Assembly: GCF_003611035.1 (NCBI RefSeq) | Contig: NZ_CP030033.1 | Location: 2,108,001 to 2,172,000 of the forward strand | Direction of reading: 5' to 3' | Source of the DNA: Cryobacterium soli | Lineage (GTDB): Bacteria > Actinomycetota > Actinomycetes > Actinomycetales > Microbacteriaceae | Length of the DNA: 64,000 nt | Shown here: positions 1 to 8,473 of the stretch, piece by piece | Layout: each line of letters starts with the position of its first letter | Position numbering within the stretch: the stretch's first letter is position 1 | The notes under the pieces: model-generated | Databases searched by the model: none | What the model saw: the letters and a program-made list of their open reading frames with translations, nothing else | What the model was told of the DNA's origin: nothing | Translations under genes and position numbers: made by a program

Positions 1-1088
1 AACTGGGACACACTCGAGGAGGTCATGGTCTCGATCGCGTCGCGCACGGTGTCGTTCGGGTGCACGTACACGAACGCCGGCAGGGTGCCGGTTTTCGAGC
101 GCAGCAGGTCGGCCACGGTGTGACCGGCGGGAGCGTTGGAGAAGCCGTAGCTGCGCATCCAGCCGTCGTTGAAGATCTTGCCCAGGTAGCCGCGGCCGCC
201 ATCGGGCAGCAGCACCACCACGACGGCGTCGGCGGGCAGCTCGCGGGCCGCGCGCAGGGCGGCGACGACGGCCATGCCGCTCGAGCCGCCCACCAGGATG
301 CCCTCTTCGAGCGCGAGCCGGCGGGTCATCGCAAAGGAGTCGGCATCCGACACCGCGATGATCTCGTGGGGCACCGCCGGGTCGTACGCGGTGGGCCAGA
401 AGTCCTCGCCGACACCCTCGACGAGATACGGACGCCCGGAGCCGCCCGAGTAGACCGAGCCCTCCGGGTCCGCGCCGATGATGCGCACGCCGTCGTCCGA
501 CACCTCGCGCAGATACCGTCCGGTGCCGGTGATGGTGCCGCCGGTGCCGACGCCGGCGACGAAGTGGGTGACGGTGCCGTCGGTGTCGCGCCAGATCTCC
601 GGTCCGGTGGACTCGTAGTGGCTGAGCGGCCCGTTCGGGTTGGAGTACTGGTTGGGCTTGAAGGCGCCCGGGATCTCGCGGGCGAGCCGGTCGGAGACGC
701 TGTAGTAGGACTCGGGGTCGTCGGGGGCCACGGATGTCGGCGTCACGACGATCTCGGCGCCGTACGCGGTGAGCACATTGCGCTTGTCCTCACCCACCTT
801 GTCGGGCAGCACGAAGATGCACTTGTAGCCGCGCTGCTGGGCCACCAGGGCCAGGCCGACGCCGGTGTTGCCGGAGGTGGGCTCCACGATGGTGCCGCCG
901 GGCAACAGGTGCCCGTCACGCTCGGCGGCGTCGATGATGCGGGTGGCGATGCGGTCCTTGGAGGACCCGCCGGGATTCAGGTATTCGAGCTTCACGAGCA
1001 CGGTGGCGGAGATGCCCTCCGTGACCTTGTGCAGCTTGACCAGGGGCGTGTTGCCGATGAGGTCGAGGATGGTGTCAGCGATTTTCAT
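1..1088 (-). CDS. cbs: Cystathionine beta-synthase (3' end beyond window)
   Basis: PLP-dependent enzyme joining serine (or O-acetylserine) and homocysteine to cystathionine in transsulfuration. About 362 codons are visible, starting at an ATG behind an AAGGATCC-type ribosome site. The fold-type II domain shows the PLP lysine in GGSSKDR (about residue 44), the substrate loop EPTSGNTG (69-76) and a glycine-rich phosphate loop GVGTGGTITG. From about residue 325 a CBS (Bateman) domain begins and runs off the left edge, which favours cystathionine beta-synthase over a plain cysteine synthase. It is transcribed away from the DUF3105 gene. A cysteine synthase with CBS domains remains possible. Confidence 0.88.
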   Translation of the reverse strand, partial: MKIADTILDLIGNTPLVKLHKVTEGISATVLVKLEYLNPGGSSKDRIATRIIDAAERDGHLLPGGTIVEPTSGNTGVGLALVAQQRGYKCIFVLPDKVGEDKRNVLTAYGAEIVVTPTSVAPDDPESYYSVSDRLAREIPGAFKPNQYSNPNGPLSHYESTGPEIWRDTDGTVTHFVAGVGTGGTITGTGRYLREVSDDGVRIIGADPEGSVYSGGSGRPYLVEGVGEDFWPTAYDPAVPHEIIAVSDADSFAMTRRLALEEGILVGGSSGMAVVAALRAARELPADAVVVVLLPDGGRGYLGKIFNDGWMRSYGFSNAPAGHTVADLLRSKTGTLPAFVYVHPNDTVRDAIETMTSSSVSQ

Positions 1089-1360
1089 GAAGGGATCCTT
1101 CGAACGTGAGTGACGTGGCGCGGAGCGATGCCGGCGTGGCCGCTGGCCTGGTGGCGGTCTGAAACCGGTGAATACGGGTGTGCGAGTCGGCTAGCGAAAG
1201 CAGCAACAGGGACACGACGTCAGGATGATCACGGTTTCACTCTAGTCGCCGCCCCTGAGTCCCGACCAGCCTGTGAACCATCTGTGAGATGCCCCGCTCG
1301 GGAAGCGCGGGCGGCGGTGCATACGTTCGAATGAGAGAACAGCAATCGAAAGAGGCCCTT

Positions 1361-2053
1361 GTGACCCCTGCCCCGCCCACCGGCCCCTCCGCCGGCTCGT
1401 CCACCCCCAAGCCCGGCGTCAAAGCGCAGCGAGCGGCGCAACGTGCCGCCAAGCTCGAGCAGTACCACCGCGAGCAAAAGCGGAGCGCCCGCAACCGGCG
1501 CATCGGCCTGATCGCGGGCATCACGGCCGTCGTCGCCGTGGTGGGCCTGGTCATCACGTCCGTGGTCCTCACCCCCAAGAGCGCCAGCTACACCGCCGGC
1601 GGTGGCACGGGCGCCGAGATCGAGGGCGTGCAGACGTTCCAGAACACGGCCGCCCACGTGCAGACCGCCGTGACCTACCCGCAGACCCCGCCGGCCGGCG
1701 GCGAACACAACCCGGCCTGGCTGAACTGCGGTGTGTACACCGAGCAGGTTCCGTCGGAGAACGCCGTGCACTCCCAGGAGCACGGCGCACTCTGGATCAC
1801 CTACGACTCCTCGCTCAGCGACGACGATCTGGCCACCCTGCGCGGCCTGTTGCCCTCCAGCTACGTGATCCTCTCGCCGTTCGAGGGACTCGACTCCCCC
1901 ATCGTGCTCAGCGGCTGGAACTCGCAGCTGGCGGTCGACGCGGTCGACGACGAGCGCATCCCGACCTTCATCCAGGAGTACTGGCAGAGCAACTCGGTGC
2001 CGGAGCCCGGGTCCCCGTGCACCGGCGGCATCGATGGCCCCGGCAAGGCGTAG
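1361..2053 (+). CDS. DUF3105 membrane-anchored protein
   Basis: Protein of 230 residues. The GTG start is chosen because a GAAAGAGG ribosome site lies 5 bases upstream; an in-frame ATG at 1331 lacks such a site. It has a basic, Ala-rich cytoplasmic segment (1-47), one membrane helix (48-70) and an extracytoplasmic DUF3105 domain. The domain carries the family's conserved cysteine (CGVY, about 123) and nearby histidines (HSQEHG, about 137-141). The function of DUF3105 is not established. The 3' end overlaps the next gene, a DUF305 protein, by 20 bases, so the two are probably translated together; a metal or thiol-related role at the membrane surface is only a guess. Confidence 0.8.
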   Translation: MTPAPPTGPSAGSSTPKPGVKAQRAAQRAAKLEQYHREQKRSARNRRIGLIAGITAVVAVVGLVITSVVLTPKSASYTAGGGTGAEIEGVQTFQNTAAHVQTAVTYPQTPPAGGEHNPAWLNCGVYTEQVPSENAVHSQEHGALWITYDSSLSDDDLATLRGLLPSSYVILSPFEGLDSPIVLSGWNSQLAVDAVDDERIPTFIQEYWQSNSVPEPGSPCTGGIDGPGKA

Positions 2054-2696
2054 CGTCGGCGCCAGGCGCGTCACCCTGATCATCGCGGCCGCGATCGCGG
2101 TCGCGATGGTCGCGCTGGTCGGCTACTCCGTGGGCCGTCTGAGCGCGAGCGACAGCCCAGCACCCACCGCCACGAGTGCCGAGGCCGGATTCGCCCGCGA
2201 CATGCAGGTGCACCACCTGCAGGGGGCCGAGCTGGCCATGATCATCCGTGACCGCAGCACCGACGAGGAGGTGCGCCGGCTCGCGTATGACATCGCGCTC
2301 ACCCAGTCGCAACAGGCCGGCCAGCTCTACGGCTGGCTCACCGAGTGGAACCTCTCCCAGGCCGGCCCCGAGCCGTCGATGACCTGGATGACCCGGCCCG
2401 GTCGCTCCGACGAAGGCCACGGCCATACCGGCGGGGCGCACACGCCGGGGCAGCGGATGCCCGGACTGGCCACCGACGACCAGATCGCCGCCCTCACCGC
2501 GTCCACCGGTGTCGACGCCGAGCGGATGTTCCTTACCCTGATGATCGCGCACCACAGGGGCGCCGTCGACATGGCCGAGGCCGTACAGGATCGCGCCAAC
2601 GCCGCGTCGATCCTCGGCTTCGCCAACTCGGTCATCATCTCCCAGGAATCCGAGATCGCCCTCATGGAGTCGATGCTCGCCGCCCGCGAACTCTGA
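2034..2696 (+). CDS. DUF305 protein (ferritin-like, putative copper binding)
   Basis: Protein of 220 residues with an N-terminal membrane anchor (about 13-33) and an extracytoplasmic DUF305 domain containing the two family histidine pairs, MQVHHLQGAELA (about 58-69) and MIAHHRGAVDMAE (about 170-182). Between them lies a Met/His-rich loop (113-143) of the kind seen in copper-binding relatives. DUF305 proteins are four-helix bundles often found in copper or metal stress loci; the metal here is inferred. The gene begins inside the end of the DUF3105 gene. Its stop codon lies within the left arm of a palindromic repeat. Confidence 0.82.
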   Translation: MAPARRSVGARRVTLIIAAAIAVAMVALVGYSVGRLSASDSPAPTATSAEAGFARDMQVHHLQGAELAMIIRDRSTDEEVRRLAYDIALTQSQQAGQLYGWLTEWNLSQAGPEPSMTWMTRPGRSDEGHGHTGGAHTPGQRMPGLATDDQIAALTASTGVDAERMFLTLMIAHHRGAVDMAEAVQDRANAASILGFANSVIISQESEIALMESMLAAREL

Positions 2697-2744
2697 TCTG
2701 TAGCCCCACAAACCCGGGCTTTTCGGGGCTCAGCTCACAGTTCG
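2687..2744. repeat. 58-bp nested palindrome, copy A (likely bidirectional terminator)
   Basis: Outer arms CGAACTCTG (2687-2695) and CACAGTTCG (2736-2744) enclose an inner stem AGCCCC (2702-2707) / GGGGCT (2725-2730) with an AAACCCGGGCTTTT core. It spans the stop codons of two convergent genes (DUF305 and the ABC exporter), so it probably terminates both. A closely related copy lies at 47816-47871. Confidence 0.7.
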
Positions 2745-4627
2745 GGGAGACGTTCGGGGGCCTGCTCGGCGTAGAGCTCGGCGTACGTGCCGCCGGCGGC
2801 GAGCAGCTCCCGGTGGGTGCCCGACTCGACCACCCGGCCCGCGTCGACCACGAAGATCACGTCGGCCGTCACGATGGTCGACAAGCGGTGCGCGATGGCG
2901 ATCGTGGTGCGTCCGCGGGAGGCCGTGTCCAGGGCGGCCTGCACGACGCGCTCAGAGATCGCGTCGAGGGCGCTCGTGGCCTCGTCGAGGATCAGCACCT
3001 CCGGGTCCTTGAGCAGTACCCGGGCGATCGCCACCCGCTGTTTCTCGCCGCCGGAGAGCCGGTAGCCGCGTTCTCCGACGACGGTGTCATACCCGGCGGG
3101 GAATGACGCGATGGTGTCGTGGATGTTCGCGGCCCGCGCCGCCGTCTCGAGTTCGGCATCCGTCGCCTCGGGCTTGGCGTACCGCAGGTTGTCGGCGATG
3201 GTGGCGTGGAAAAGATAGGTCTCCTGGCTGACGATGCCGATGTGCGAGACGAGGGATTCCTGTTCGAGGTCGCGTACGTCCACGCCGGAGAACAGTACCC
3301 GGCCGCCGGTGGCCTCGTAGAACCGCGGGATCAGATACGACACCGTGGTCTTGCCCGCACCGCTGGGCCCCACGAAGGCCGCGAACGCGCCGGGTTCGAT
3401 CGTGAAGGAGACAGCGTCCAGGGTCGGTCTGGACTCGGCGGACGCATCCGGGTACGCGAAGGTGACGGCGTCGAACTGTACCTCACCGGTCACCGCGGGC
3501 ACCGGACGCGCGTCCTGGGCGTCGCTGATGGCCGGGGTGAGGTCAAGGTACTGGAAGATGCGCGCGAAGAGGGCGCTGGAAGTCTGCAGGTCCAGGGCCA
3601 CGCGCATGAGGCCGAGCAGCGGGAAGAGCAACCGCGCCTGCACGGTGGTGAACGCCACGACGGTGCCCGCGGTGATGTCGGTGGCGCCGTTGGTGAGCAG
3701 CAACCCGGCGACGAGGTAGACGATGGCCGGGATGCTGGACAGGAAGATGCTGACCATGGCAAAGAACCACTGACCGCTCATCTGCTGGCTGACCTGCAGC
3801 CGCACCTGGTTGTCATTCTCGTGCGAGTACCGGGCGATCTCGGCGTTCTGCCGGGTGAAGCTCTTGGACAACAGGATGCCCGACACGCTCAGCGTCTCCT
3901 GAGTGATCGCGGTCATGTCGGAGAGCGACTCCTGCGTCTTCGAGGCGATGCGGGCCCGTACCTGGCCGACCCGGCGCTGCGCGAACACCAGGATCGGCAT
4001 CAGGATCACCGCGACGATCGCCAACTGCCAGTTGAGCAGCAGCATGGCCACGAACGCCGCGATCACGGTGACGGCGTTGCCGAGCACGCTGGAGACCGTG
4101 TTGGTGAGCACCCCGGCCACCCCGCCGACGTCGTTCTGTAGCCGGGACTGGATCACGCCGGTCTTGGTGCGGGTGAAGAAGCTGAGCTCCATGGCCTGTA
4201 GGTGGCTGAACAGCTTCACCCGCAGCTCGCCCATCACCGAGTTGCCCACCGTGGCGGTGAGCCAGGTCTGCCAGACGCCCAACAGGACCGTGGTCACATA
4301 TGCCGCGATCATGAGGGCCACGAGCACGGTCAACCGCTGCAGGTCGGGTCCGCCGGATTCCGGGAAGAGGCCCTGATCGAACGCCCGCTGGATCAGCAAC
4401 GGCGGCAGCACCGAGAGGCCGGCGGAGAGCAACACCAGGATCACCGTGACGGTGAGCTTGCGGCCGTGCGGTGCAAACAGGGCCCGGATGCGTCCCAACA
4501 GGTTCGGGATCACGGGCGCTTCGGCGTTCTCGGCCTTCTGGGCCTGCGGGTCATCGCCGCTGACACGAGTGCGGCGCCCCCGGAATTGTTCTGCGGGACG
4601 TGCTCCCCCGCCGTGCATTCCGCTCAT
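2735..4627 (-). CDS. ABC exporter, fused membrane and ATPase domains (multidrug/lipid type)
   Basis: Half-transporter of 630 residues. A variable, hydrophilic N-terminus (1-55) precedes a six-helix type-1 exporter domain (about 58-370). The nucleotide-binding domain (about 390-630) has Walker A GPSGAGKTT, signature LSGGEKQRVAIARVLL, Walker B VLILDEATSALD and H-loop AIAHRLST. All catalytic motifs are intact, so a homodimeric ATP-driven exporter is expected. Substrate cannot be read from sequence; MsbA/LmrA/BmrA-like proteins export drugs or lipids. It stands alone, convergent with the DUF305 gene. Confidence 0.88.
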   Translation of the reverse strand: MSGMHGGGARPAEQFRGRRTRVSGDDPQAQKAENAEAPVIPNLLGRIRALFAPHGRKLTVTVILVLLSAGLSVLPPLLIQRAFDQGLFPESGGPDLQRLTVLVALMIAAYVTTVLLGVWQTWLTATVGNSVMGELRVKLFSHLQAMELSFFTRTKTGVIQSRLQNDVGGVAGVLTNTVSSVLGNAVTVIAAFVAMLLLNWQLAIVAVILMPILVFAQRRVGQVRARIASKTQESLSDMTAITQETLSVSGILLSKSFTRQNAEIARYSHENDNQVRLQVSQQMSGQWFFAMVSIFLSSIPAIVYLVAGLLLTNGATDITAGTVVAFTTVQARLLFPLLGLMRVALDLQTSSALFARIFQYLDLTPAISDAQDARPVPAVTGEVQFDAVTFAYPDASAESRPTLDAVSFTIEPGAFAAFVGPSGAGKTTVSYLIPRFYEATGGRVLFSGVDVRDLEQESLVSHIGIVSQETYLFHATIADNLRYAKPEATDAELETAARAANIHDTIASFPAGYDTVVGERGYRLSGGEKQRVAIARVLLKDPEVLILDEATSALDAISERVVQAALDTASRGRTTIAIAHRLSTIVTADVIFVVDAGRVVESGTHRELLAAGGTYAELYAEQAPERLPEL

Positions 4628-4645
4628 TGCTTCACTCTAAGTCAG

Positions 4646-4677
4646 CGGACCGACCCCGAAGATTCGGGGCCGGTCCG
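4646..4677 (-). terminator. Hairpin in gap downstream of the sugar ABC operon
   Basis: Near-perfect inverted repeat CGGACCGACCCCGAA / TTCGGGGCCGGTCCG with a two-base loop, 77 bases beyond the stop of the second sugar permease and just upstream of the ABC exporter gene. A factor-independent terminator for the importer operon is likely; no long T tract is present. A smaller hairpin (GATGCC/GGCATC) lies at about 4684-4701. Confidence 0.5.
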
Positions 4678-4753
4678 TCGCGGCGATGCCAGTGCCGGCA
4701 TCGACCACGTCTGAAAGGTGATTCAGATCATAGCCTCTGGCCTGGCCGGGGGT

Positions 4754-5737
4754 CTATCCCTTGGTCGACCCTGCCAGCAGGCCGCGCACGAAGTAGCGCT
4801 GCAGGCTGAAGAACACGATCAACGGCACCACGAGCGACACGAACGCCGCTGCGGTCAGTCTCTGCCAGTCCTGGCCTCTCGTACCGGTGAGCTCCGCCAG
4901 CCTCTGGGTGAGCGGTGCCACATCTTGTGTGCCACCGGAGAAGATCAACGCCACGAGCAGGTCGTTCCAGACCCAGAGGAACTGGAAGATCGCGAAGGAC
5001 GCCAGCGCCGGAACGGCCAGCGGCAGCACGATGCGGAAGAACACCTGGCCGTGGGTGGCGCCATCCACTCGTGCCGCCTCGATGACCTCGCCGGGGATCT
5101 CGGAGATGAAGTTGTGCAGCAGGAAGATCGCCAGGGGCAGCGCGAAGATCGTGTGCGCGATCCACACGGGCAGGTAGCCCTGTTCGGGGATCATCGGGAT
5201 CAGGTCGTGCACCCAGGCCTGGCCGGGGCGCAGGAACTGCGTGAACATCTGCAGCAGCGGGATCAGGGCCAGCTGCAGCGGCACGATCTGCAGGGCGAAG
5301 ATCAGCACGAAGAGGGCACCGCTCCACTTGAACTTGATCCAGGCGAAGGCGTACGCGGCCATCGCGGCGATCACGAGCGGGAACAGGGTGGCCGGGATCG
5401 CGATGGCCAGCGAGTTCACGAAGTAGGCGCCCAGCTGCGGCGACGACTGCGAGGTGCTGAACAGCACCTCTTTGTAGTTGTCCAGGGTGAAGCCGGGGTT
5501 CTGGAAGATCGTCCACCAACCGGTGGTGCTGATCAGGCCGGCCGGACGGAACGACGAGATGAACAGGCCGAAGGTGGGCAGGGTCCACAGCACGGCGATG
5601 ACGAGGGCCACCACCGTGGCGGTTCGCGAGGTGAGCCGGCGCTTGACCCGCTCGGACTTGCCGACGACCTCGGCTGTCGTGTTCGCCTTCGCCGTGGTGG
5701 CACCCGGGATGGGCAGGTCGACTACGTTGTCGCTCAT
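4754..5737 (-). CDS. Carbohydrate ABC importer permease, AglG/MalG-like
   Basis: Integral membrane protein of 327 residues and the second permease of an alpha-glucoside-type importer. A hydrophilic N-terminus (1-40) is followed by six predicted membrane helices. The cytoplasmic EAA loop that contacts the ATPase is visible as EVIEAARVDGATHGQVFFRI, followed by VLPLAVPAL. Its start overlaps the end of the first permease gene by four bases (ATGA), implying translational coupling. No ATPase gene is adjacent, so it probably uses a shared MsiK-type ATPase encoded elsewhere (known for many actinobacterial sugar importers; inference here). Confidence 0.9.
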   Translation of the reverse strand: MSDNVVDLPIPGATTAKANTTAEVVGKSERVKRRLTSRTATVVALVIAVLWTLPTFGLFISSFRPAGLISTTGWWTIFQNPGFTLDNYKEVLFSTSQSSPQLGAYFVNSLAIAIPATLFPLVIAAMAAYAFAWIKFKWSGALFVLIFALQIVPLQLALIPLLQMFTQFLRPGQAWVHDLIPMIPEQGYLPVWIAHTIFALPLAIFLLHNFISEIPGEVIEAARVDGATHGQVFFRIVLPLAVPALASFAIFQFLWVWNDLLVALIFSGGTQDVAPLTQRLAELTGTRGQDWQRLTAAAFVSLVVPLIVFFSLQRYFVRGLLAGSTKG

Positions 5738-6705
5738 CGGATCTCCCTCTGCTGACGCAGGATTCGTACGTTGTAGATGACGATCGGCAGCACCAGGAGG
5801 AACAACACGATCGCGAGCGCGGCGCCACGGCCCTGCTCGCCGGCCCGGAAGGCCTGGGTGTACATCTCGTTGGCGATGACGCTGGTGTTGAAGTTACCGG
5901 CGGTCATGGTTCGCACAATGTCGAACACCTTGAGGGTGGCGATCGAGATCGTGGTGATGACCACGACCAGCGAGCCACGGATGCCCGGCAGCGTCACGTT
6001 GGTGAACCGCTGCCAACCGTTGGTGCCGTCGAGCTGAGCCGCCTCGATCTGCTCGGTGGGCACGCCCTTGATCGCGGCGGAGCAGATGACCATGGCGAAA
6101 CCGGTCTGGATCCAGATCATCACGACGATCAACAGGAACGTGTTGATGGGCGAGGTCTGCAGCCATTGCACGGGCTCGGCGCCGAACCAGACCAGAATCT
6201 GGTTGAGCAGGCCGATCTGGGCGTTGTCGCCCGACTTGTAGTCGTAGACGAACCGCCAGATGATGCCGGCGCCCACGAACGAGATGGCCATGGGCATGAA
6301 GACCAGGGCCTTGAAGTACTTCTCACCGCGGGACTTGTCGATGAACATCGCGTAGGCGAGGCCGATGGCGGTGGAGAGGATCGGCACCACGACCACCCAG
6401 ATCACGGTGTTGCCGAGGGTGACGAGGGCGGCCGGCTGGGTGAACATCCAGACGAAGTTGTCTGCTCCAACCCAGTCGCCGGCGCCGTTGCTGAAGGCCA
6501 GCAGCGAGGTGCGGATGGCCGGATAGATGAGCCCGACGAGCAGCAGCAGCAGCGCGGGGAGGAGGAAGAAGGCGAGTTGCCAGTAGTCGCGCCCGCGTTT
6601 GGGCGCTTTGTCGATCAAAAAGAGTATGAGCCCGATGACGAGCGAGAAGGCGGCGAGAGCTGCCACCACCTGAATTATCTTGCCGAGTAGATCCGCGGTC
6701 GTCAT
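5734..6705 (-). CDS. Carbohydrate ABC importer permease, AglF/MalF-like
   Basis: Protein of 323 residues. The ATG at 6705 (MTTADLLGKI) is preferred over an in-frame ATG 24 codons upstream because it follows an AGAAGGG ribosome site and the longer version would start with a His/Arg-rich, non-hydrophobic stretch. Six or more helices are visible, with the EAA loop GVPTEQIEAAQLDGTNGWQR. It forms the heteromeric channel with the downstream AglG-like permease. A strong hairpin (6761-6790) separates it from the binding-protein gene upstream. Confidence 0.9.
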   Translation of the reverse strand: MTTADLLGKIIQVVAALAAFSLVIGLILFLIDKAPKRGRDYWQLAFFLLPALLLLLVGLIYPAIRTSLLAFSNGAGDWVGADNFVWMFTQPAALVTLGNTVIWVVVVPILSTAIGLAYAMFIDKSRGEKYFKALVFMPMAISFVGAGIIWRFVYDYKSGDNAQIGLLNQILVWFGAEPVQWLQTSPINTFLLIVVMIWIQTGFAMVICSAAIKGVPTEQIEAAQLDGTNGWQRFTNVTLPGIRGSLVVVITTISIATLKVFDIVRTMTAGNFNTSVIANEMYTQAFRAGEQGRGAALAIVLFLLVLPIVIYNVRILRQQREIR

Positions 6706-6760
6706 TGGCCGGACCCTTCTATGGTGTCGAGGAAGAAGCTGCGAAGAGTGGGAGGTATGC

Positions 6761-6790
6761 GGGTGGGTCCGCCTCACGGCGGACCCACCC
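6761..6790 (-). promoter_or_regulatory. Intercistronic hairpin between binding protein and permease genes
   Basis: Perfect 13-bp inverted repeat (GGGTGGGTCCGCC / GGCGGACCCACCC) with loop TCAC, placed 13 bases after the binding-protein stop and about 55 bases before the first permease start. It lacks a T tract. By analogy with malE-malF it may stabilise the 3' end of the binding-protein message or partly terminate, giving more binding protein than permease. Confidence 0.6.
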
Positions 6791-6803
6791 GGTCACGCTG
6801 GTG

Positions 6804-8165
6804 CTAGCTCTTCGGCCAGCTGGACTCGATGGTGTCGACAACCTTCTGGGTGTCGTCGCCACTGAGCCAGTTCACGATGCCCTTCCAGAAGGAGTCGGTG
6901 CCAACGGCACCCGGCATCAGGTCAGAGCCGTCGAAACGGAAGACCGTGTTCGGGTCCTGCAGGATCTCGACGCTCTGCTTCAGGATGTCGCTGGATGCGA
7001 GCGAGGCGTCGAGGCCGGTGTTGGCGCTGATGACGCCGCCCAGCTCAACGCGGTTGTTCGCCCAGGTGTCGCTCGAGAGGTAGCTGAGCACTGCGGTGAT
7101 CTCGTCGCTCTCGTTGAACGCGCTGACCAGCTCGCCACCACCGGTGACGGCCTGCTCTCCGCCGGCCTCGGCGGGCGGCAGCAGGAACGCGTAGACGTCG
7201 CCGTCAGGCGCGACCGTCACGGCCGAGCCATCCGCGTTCTTCCAGAAGCCCTCGTAGAACGAGGCCTGGTGGTGCAGGGCGCAGGTGCCGTCGAGAACCG
7301 GCAGGCCGGCGTCGCCGAACTCCGTGGAGATGATCGAGGACACGTCGCCGAGTCCACCGTTGACGTACTCCGGGTTCTTCAGGATGTCGCCGACCGAGTT
7401 GAAGGCGGTGACGATGGCGGGATCGTTGAACGGGATCTCGTGCTTGACCCACTTGTCGTAGGTGTCCGCTCCGGCCTGGCGGAGAACGTAGTCCTCGACC
7501 CAGTCCGTTCCCGGCCAACCCGTGGCGTCACCCGATCCGACACCGGCACACCACGGCACGGTGCCGTCGGCGGCGATCTTGGCGGTGAGGGTCATCATCT
7601 CGTCGAGCGAGGTGGGGACTTCGTAGCCCTTCTCCTCGAACATCGACGGGGAGTACCAGACGTAGCCCTTGACGCTGGCCATCAGCGGTGCGGCGTAGAA
7701 GGTGCCGTCGGACGCGGTGCCGTAGCCCTTCCAGTCCGTCGACCACCACTTGTCCACGTTGGCCTCGACGGCCTCGGGAGCGGGCTTGAGGAAGCCGGCG
7801 TCGGCAAGCTTGTTGAACAGGCCCGGCTGCGGGATGATCCCGATGTCCGGCGCGCTGCCACCCTCGGCGAGAACGGCGATCTGAGCCTCGAACTCCTTGG
7901 TGCCTGTGTAGTTCACCGTGATACCGGTGCAGGCCTGGAAGTCGGCCCAGGACTGCACGAGGCGGTCGGCCTCGTCATCCTGAATGGTTCCACCGATGCT
8001 GACCTCGGGGTTGCCCTCGAAGGTTCCGTAGTCGGTGTAGGCGGAGCAGTCGGTGTCGGCCGCGTCCTGGGCGGCGATGTCGCCGGTACAACCGGTCAGG
8101 GCGAGTCCCATCACTGCGGCTGCAGCGACCGGGACGAAAAGCCGGCGATGCTGTTTCACGCTCAT
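6804..8165 (-). CDS. Carbohydrate ABC importer substrate-binding lipoprotein, AglE-like
   Basis: Protein of 453 residues with a lipoprotein signal peptide: basic start, hydrophobic core and lipobox LTGC (Cys about residue 26). The mature part is a cluster-B sugar-binding protein; phrases such as VNYTGTKEFEAQIAVLAEGG, IGIIPQPGLFNKLADAG and GYVWYSP resemble AglE-type alpha-glucoside binders. A strong ribosome site (GAGGAGG) precedes the ATG. It is the first gene of the operon, with LacI-type operators just upstream. The exact ligand (maltose, trehalose, sucrose or other alpha-glucoside) is inferred from family resemblance only. Confidence 0.88.
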   Translation of the reverse strand: MSVKQHRRLFVPVAAAAVMGLALTGCTGDIAAQDAADTDCSAYTDYGTFEGNPEVSIGGTIQDDEADRLVQSWADFQACTGITVNYTGTKEFEAQIAVLAEGGSAPDIGIIPQPGLFNKLADAGFLKPAPEAVEANVDKWWSTDWKGYGTASDGTFYAAPLMASVKGYVWYSPSMFEEKGYEVPTSLDEMMTLTAKIAADGTVPWCAGVGSGDATGWPGTDWVEDYVLRQAGADTYDKWVKHEIPFNDPAIVTAFNSVGDILKNPEYVNGGLGDVSSIISTEFGDAGLPVLDGTCALHHQASFYEGFWKNADGSAVTVAPDGDVYAFLLPPAEAGGEQAVTGGGELVSAFNESDEITAVLSYLSSDTWANNRVELGGVISANTGLDASLASSDILKQSVEILQDPNTVFRFDGSDLMPGAVGTDSFWKGIVNWLSGDDTQKVVDTIESSWPKS

Positions 8166-8272
8166 GCAAATCCTCCTCGTTGAGTGTTGCTTGTGGTCGC
8201 TTTCGGTTTTTCCGAACGACCGAATGTGTACTGCAGGTGCTCTGGGTCACACATCTGGAAACGGTTGCATAA

Positions 8273-8284
8273 GGAACCGGTTCC
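8273..8284. promoter_or_regulatory. LacI-type operator O1 (sugar importer promoter)
   Basis: Perfect 12-bp palindrome GGAACCGGTTCC in the region between the divergent binding-protein and LacI-family genes, about 108 bases upstream of the importer start. An imperfect relative, TGGAAACGGTTGCA, lies at 8256-8269. Central CG palindromes of this type are classic LacI/GalR-family sites. Confidence 0.8.
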
Positions 8285-8404
8285 ACACCACAAAGTACGG
8301 CACTGATTGCTTCGCCACAAGCCCAAAATGATTACGGATTGGCAAAGATCGCGCTCTCACGCCAAGTCGCACAGATGAGCGTCACGCTCCGGTCCCGAGT
8401 TTAT

Positions 8405-8416
8405 GGAACCGGTTCC
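8405..8416. promoter_or_regulatory. LacI-type operator O2 (regulator promoter)
   Basis: Second exact copy of GGAACCGGTTCC (extended TGGAACCGGTTCCA, 8404-8417), 58 bases upstream of the regulator start. The two copies are 132 bp apart, suitable for looping and autoregulation. Confidence 0.8.
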
Positions 8417-8473
8417 ACTGGCGAGTGGGAACCGCTAGGGTGTGCACTAGCGTTTCCAAGGACGGAGGCTGAG

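Noticed and set aside
60..1109. Long plus-strand open frame opposite the cystathionine beta-synthase gene
   Set aside because: Its translation is Gly/Ala/Val/Arg-rich with no motif, while the opposite strand encodes a clear conserved enzyme; it is a high-GC shadow frame.
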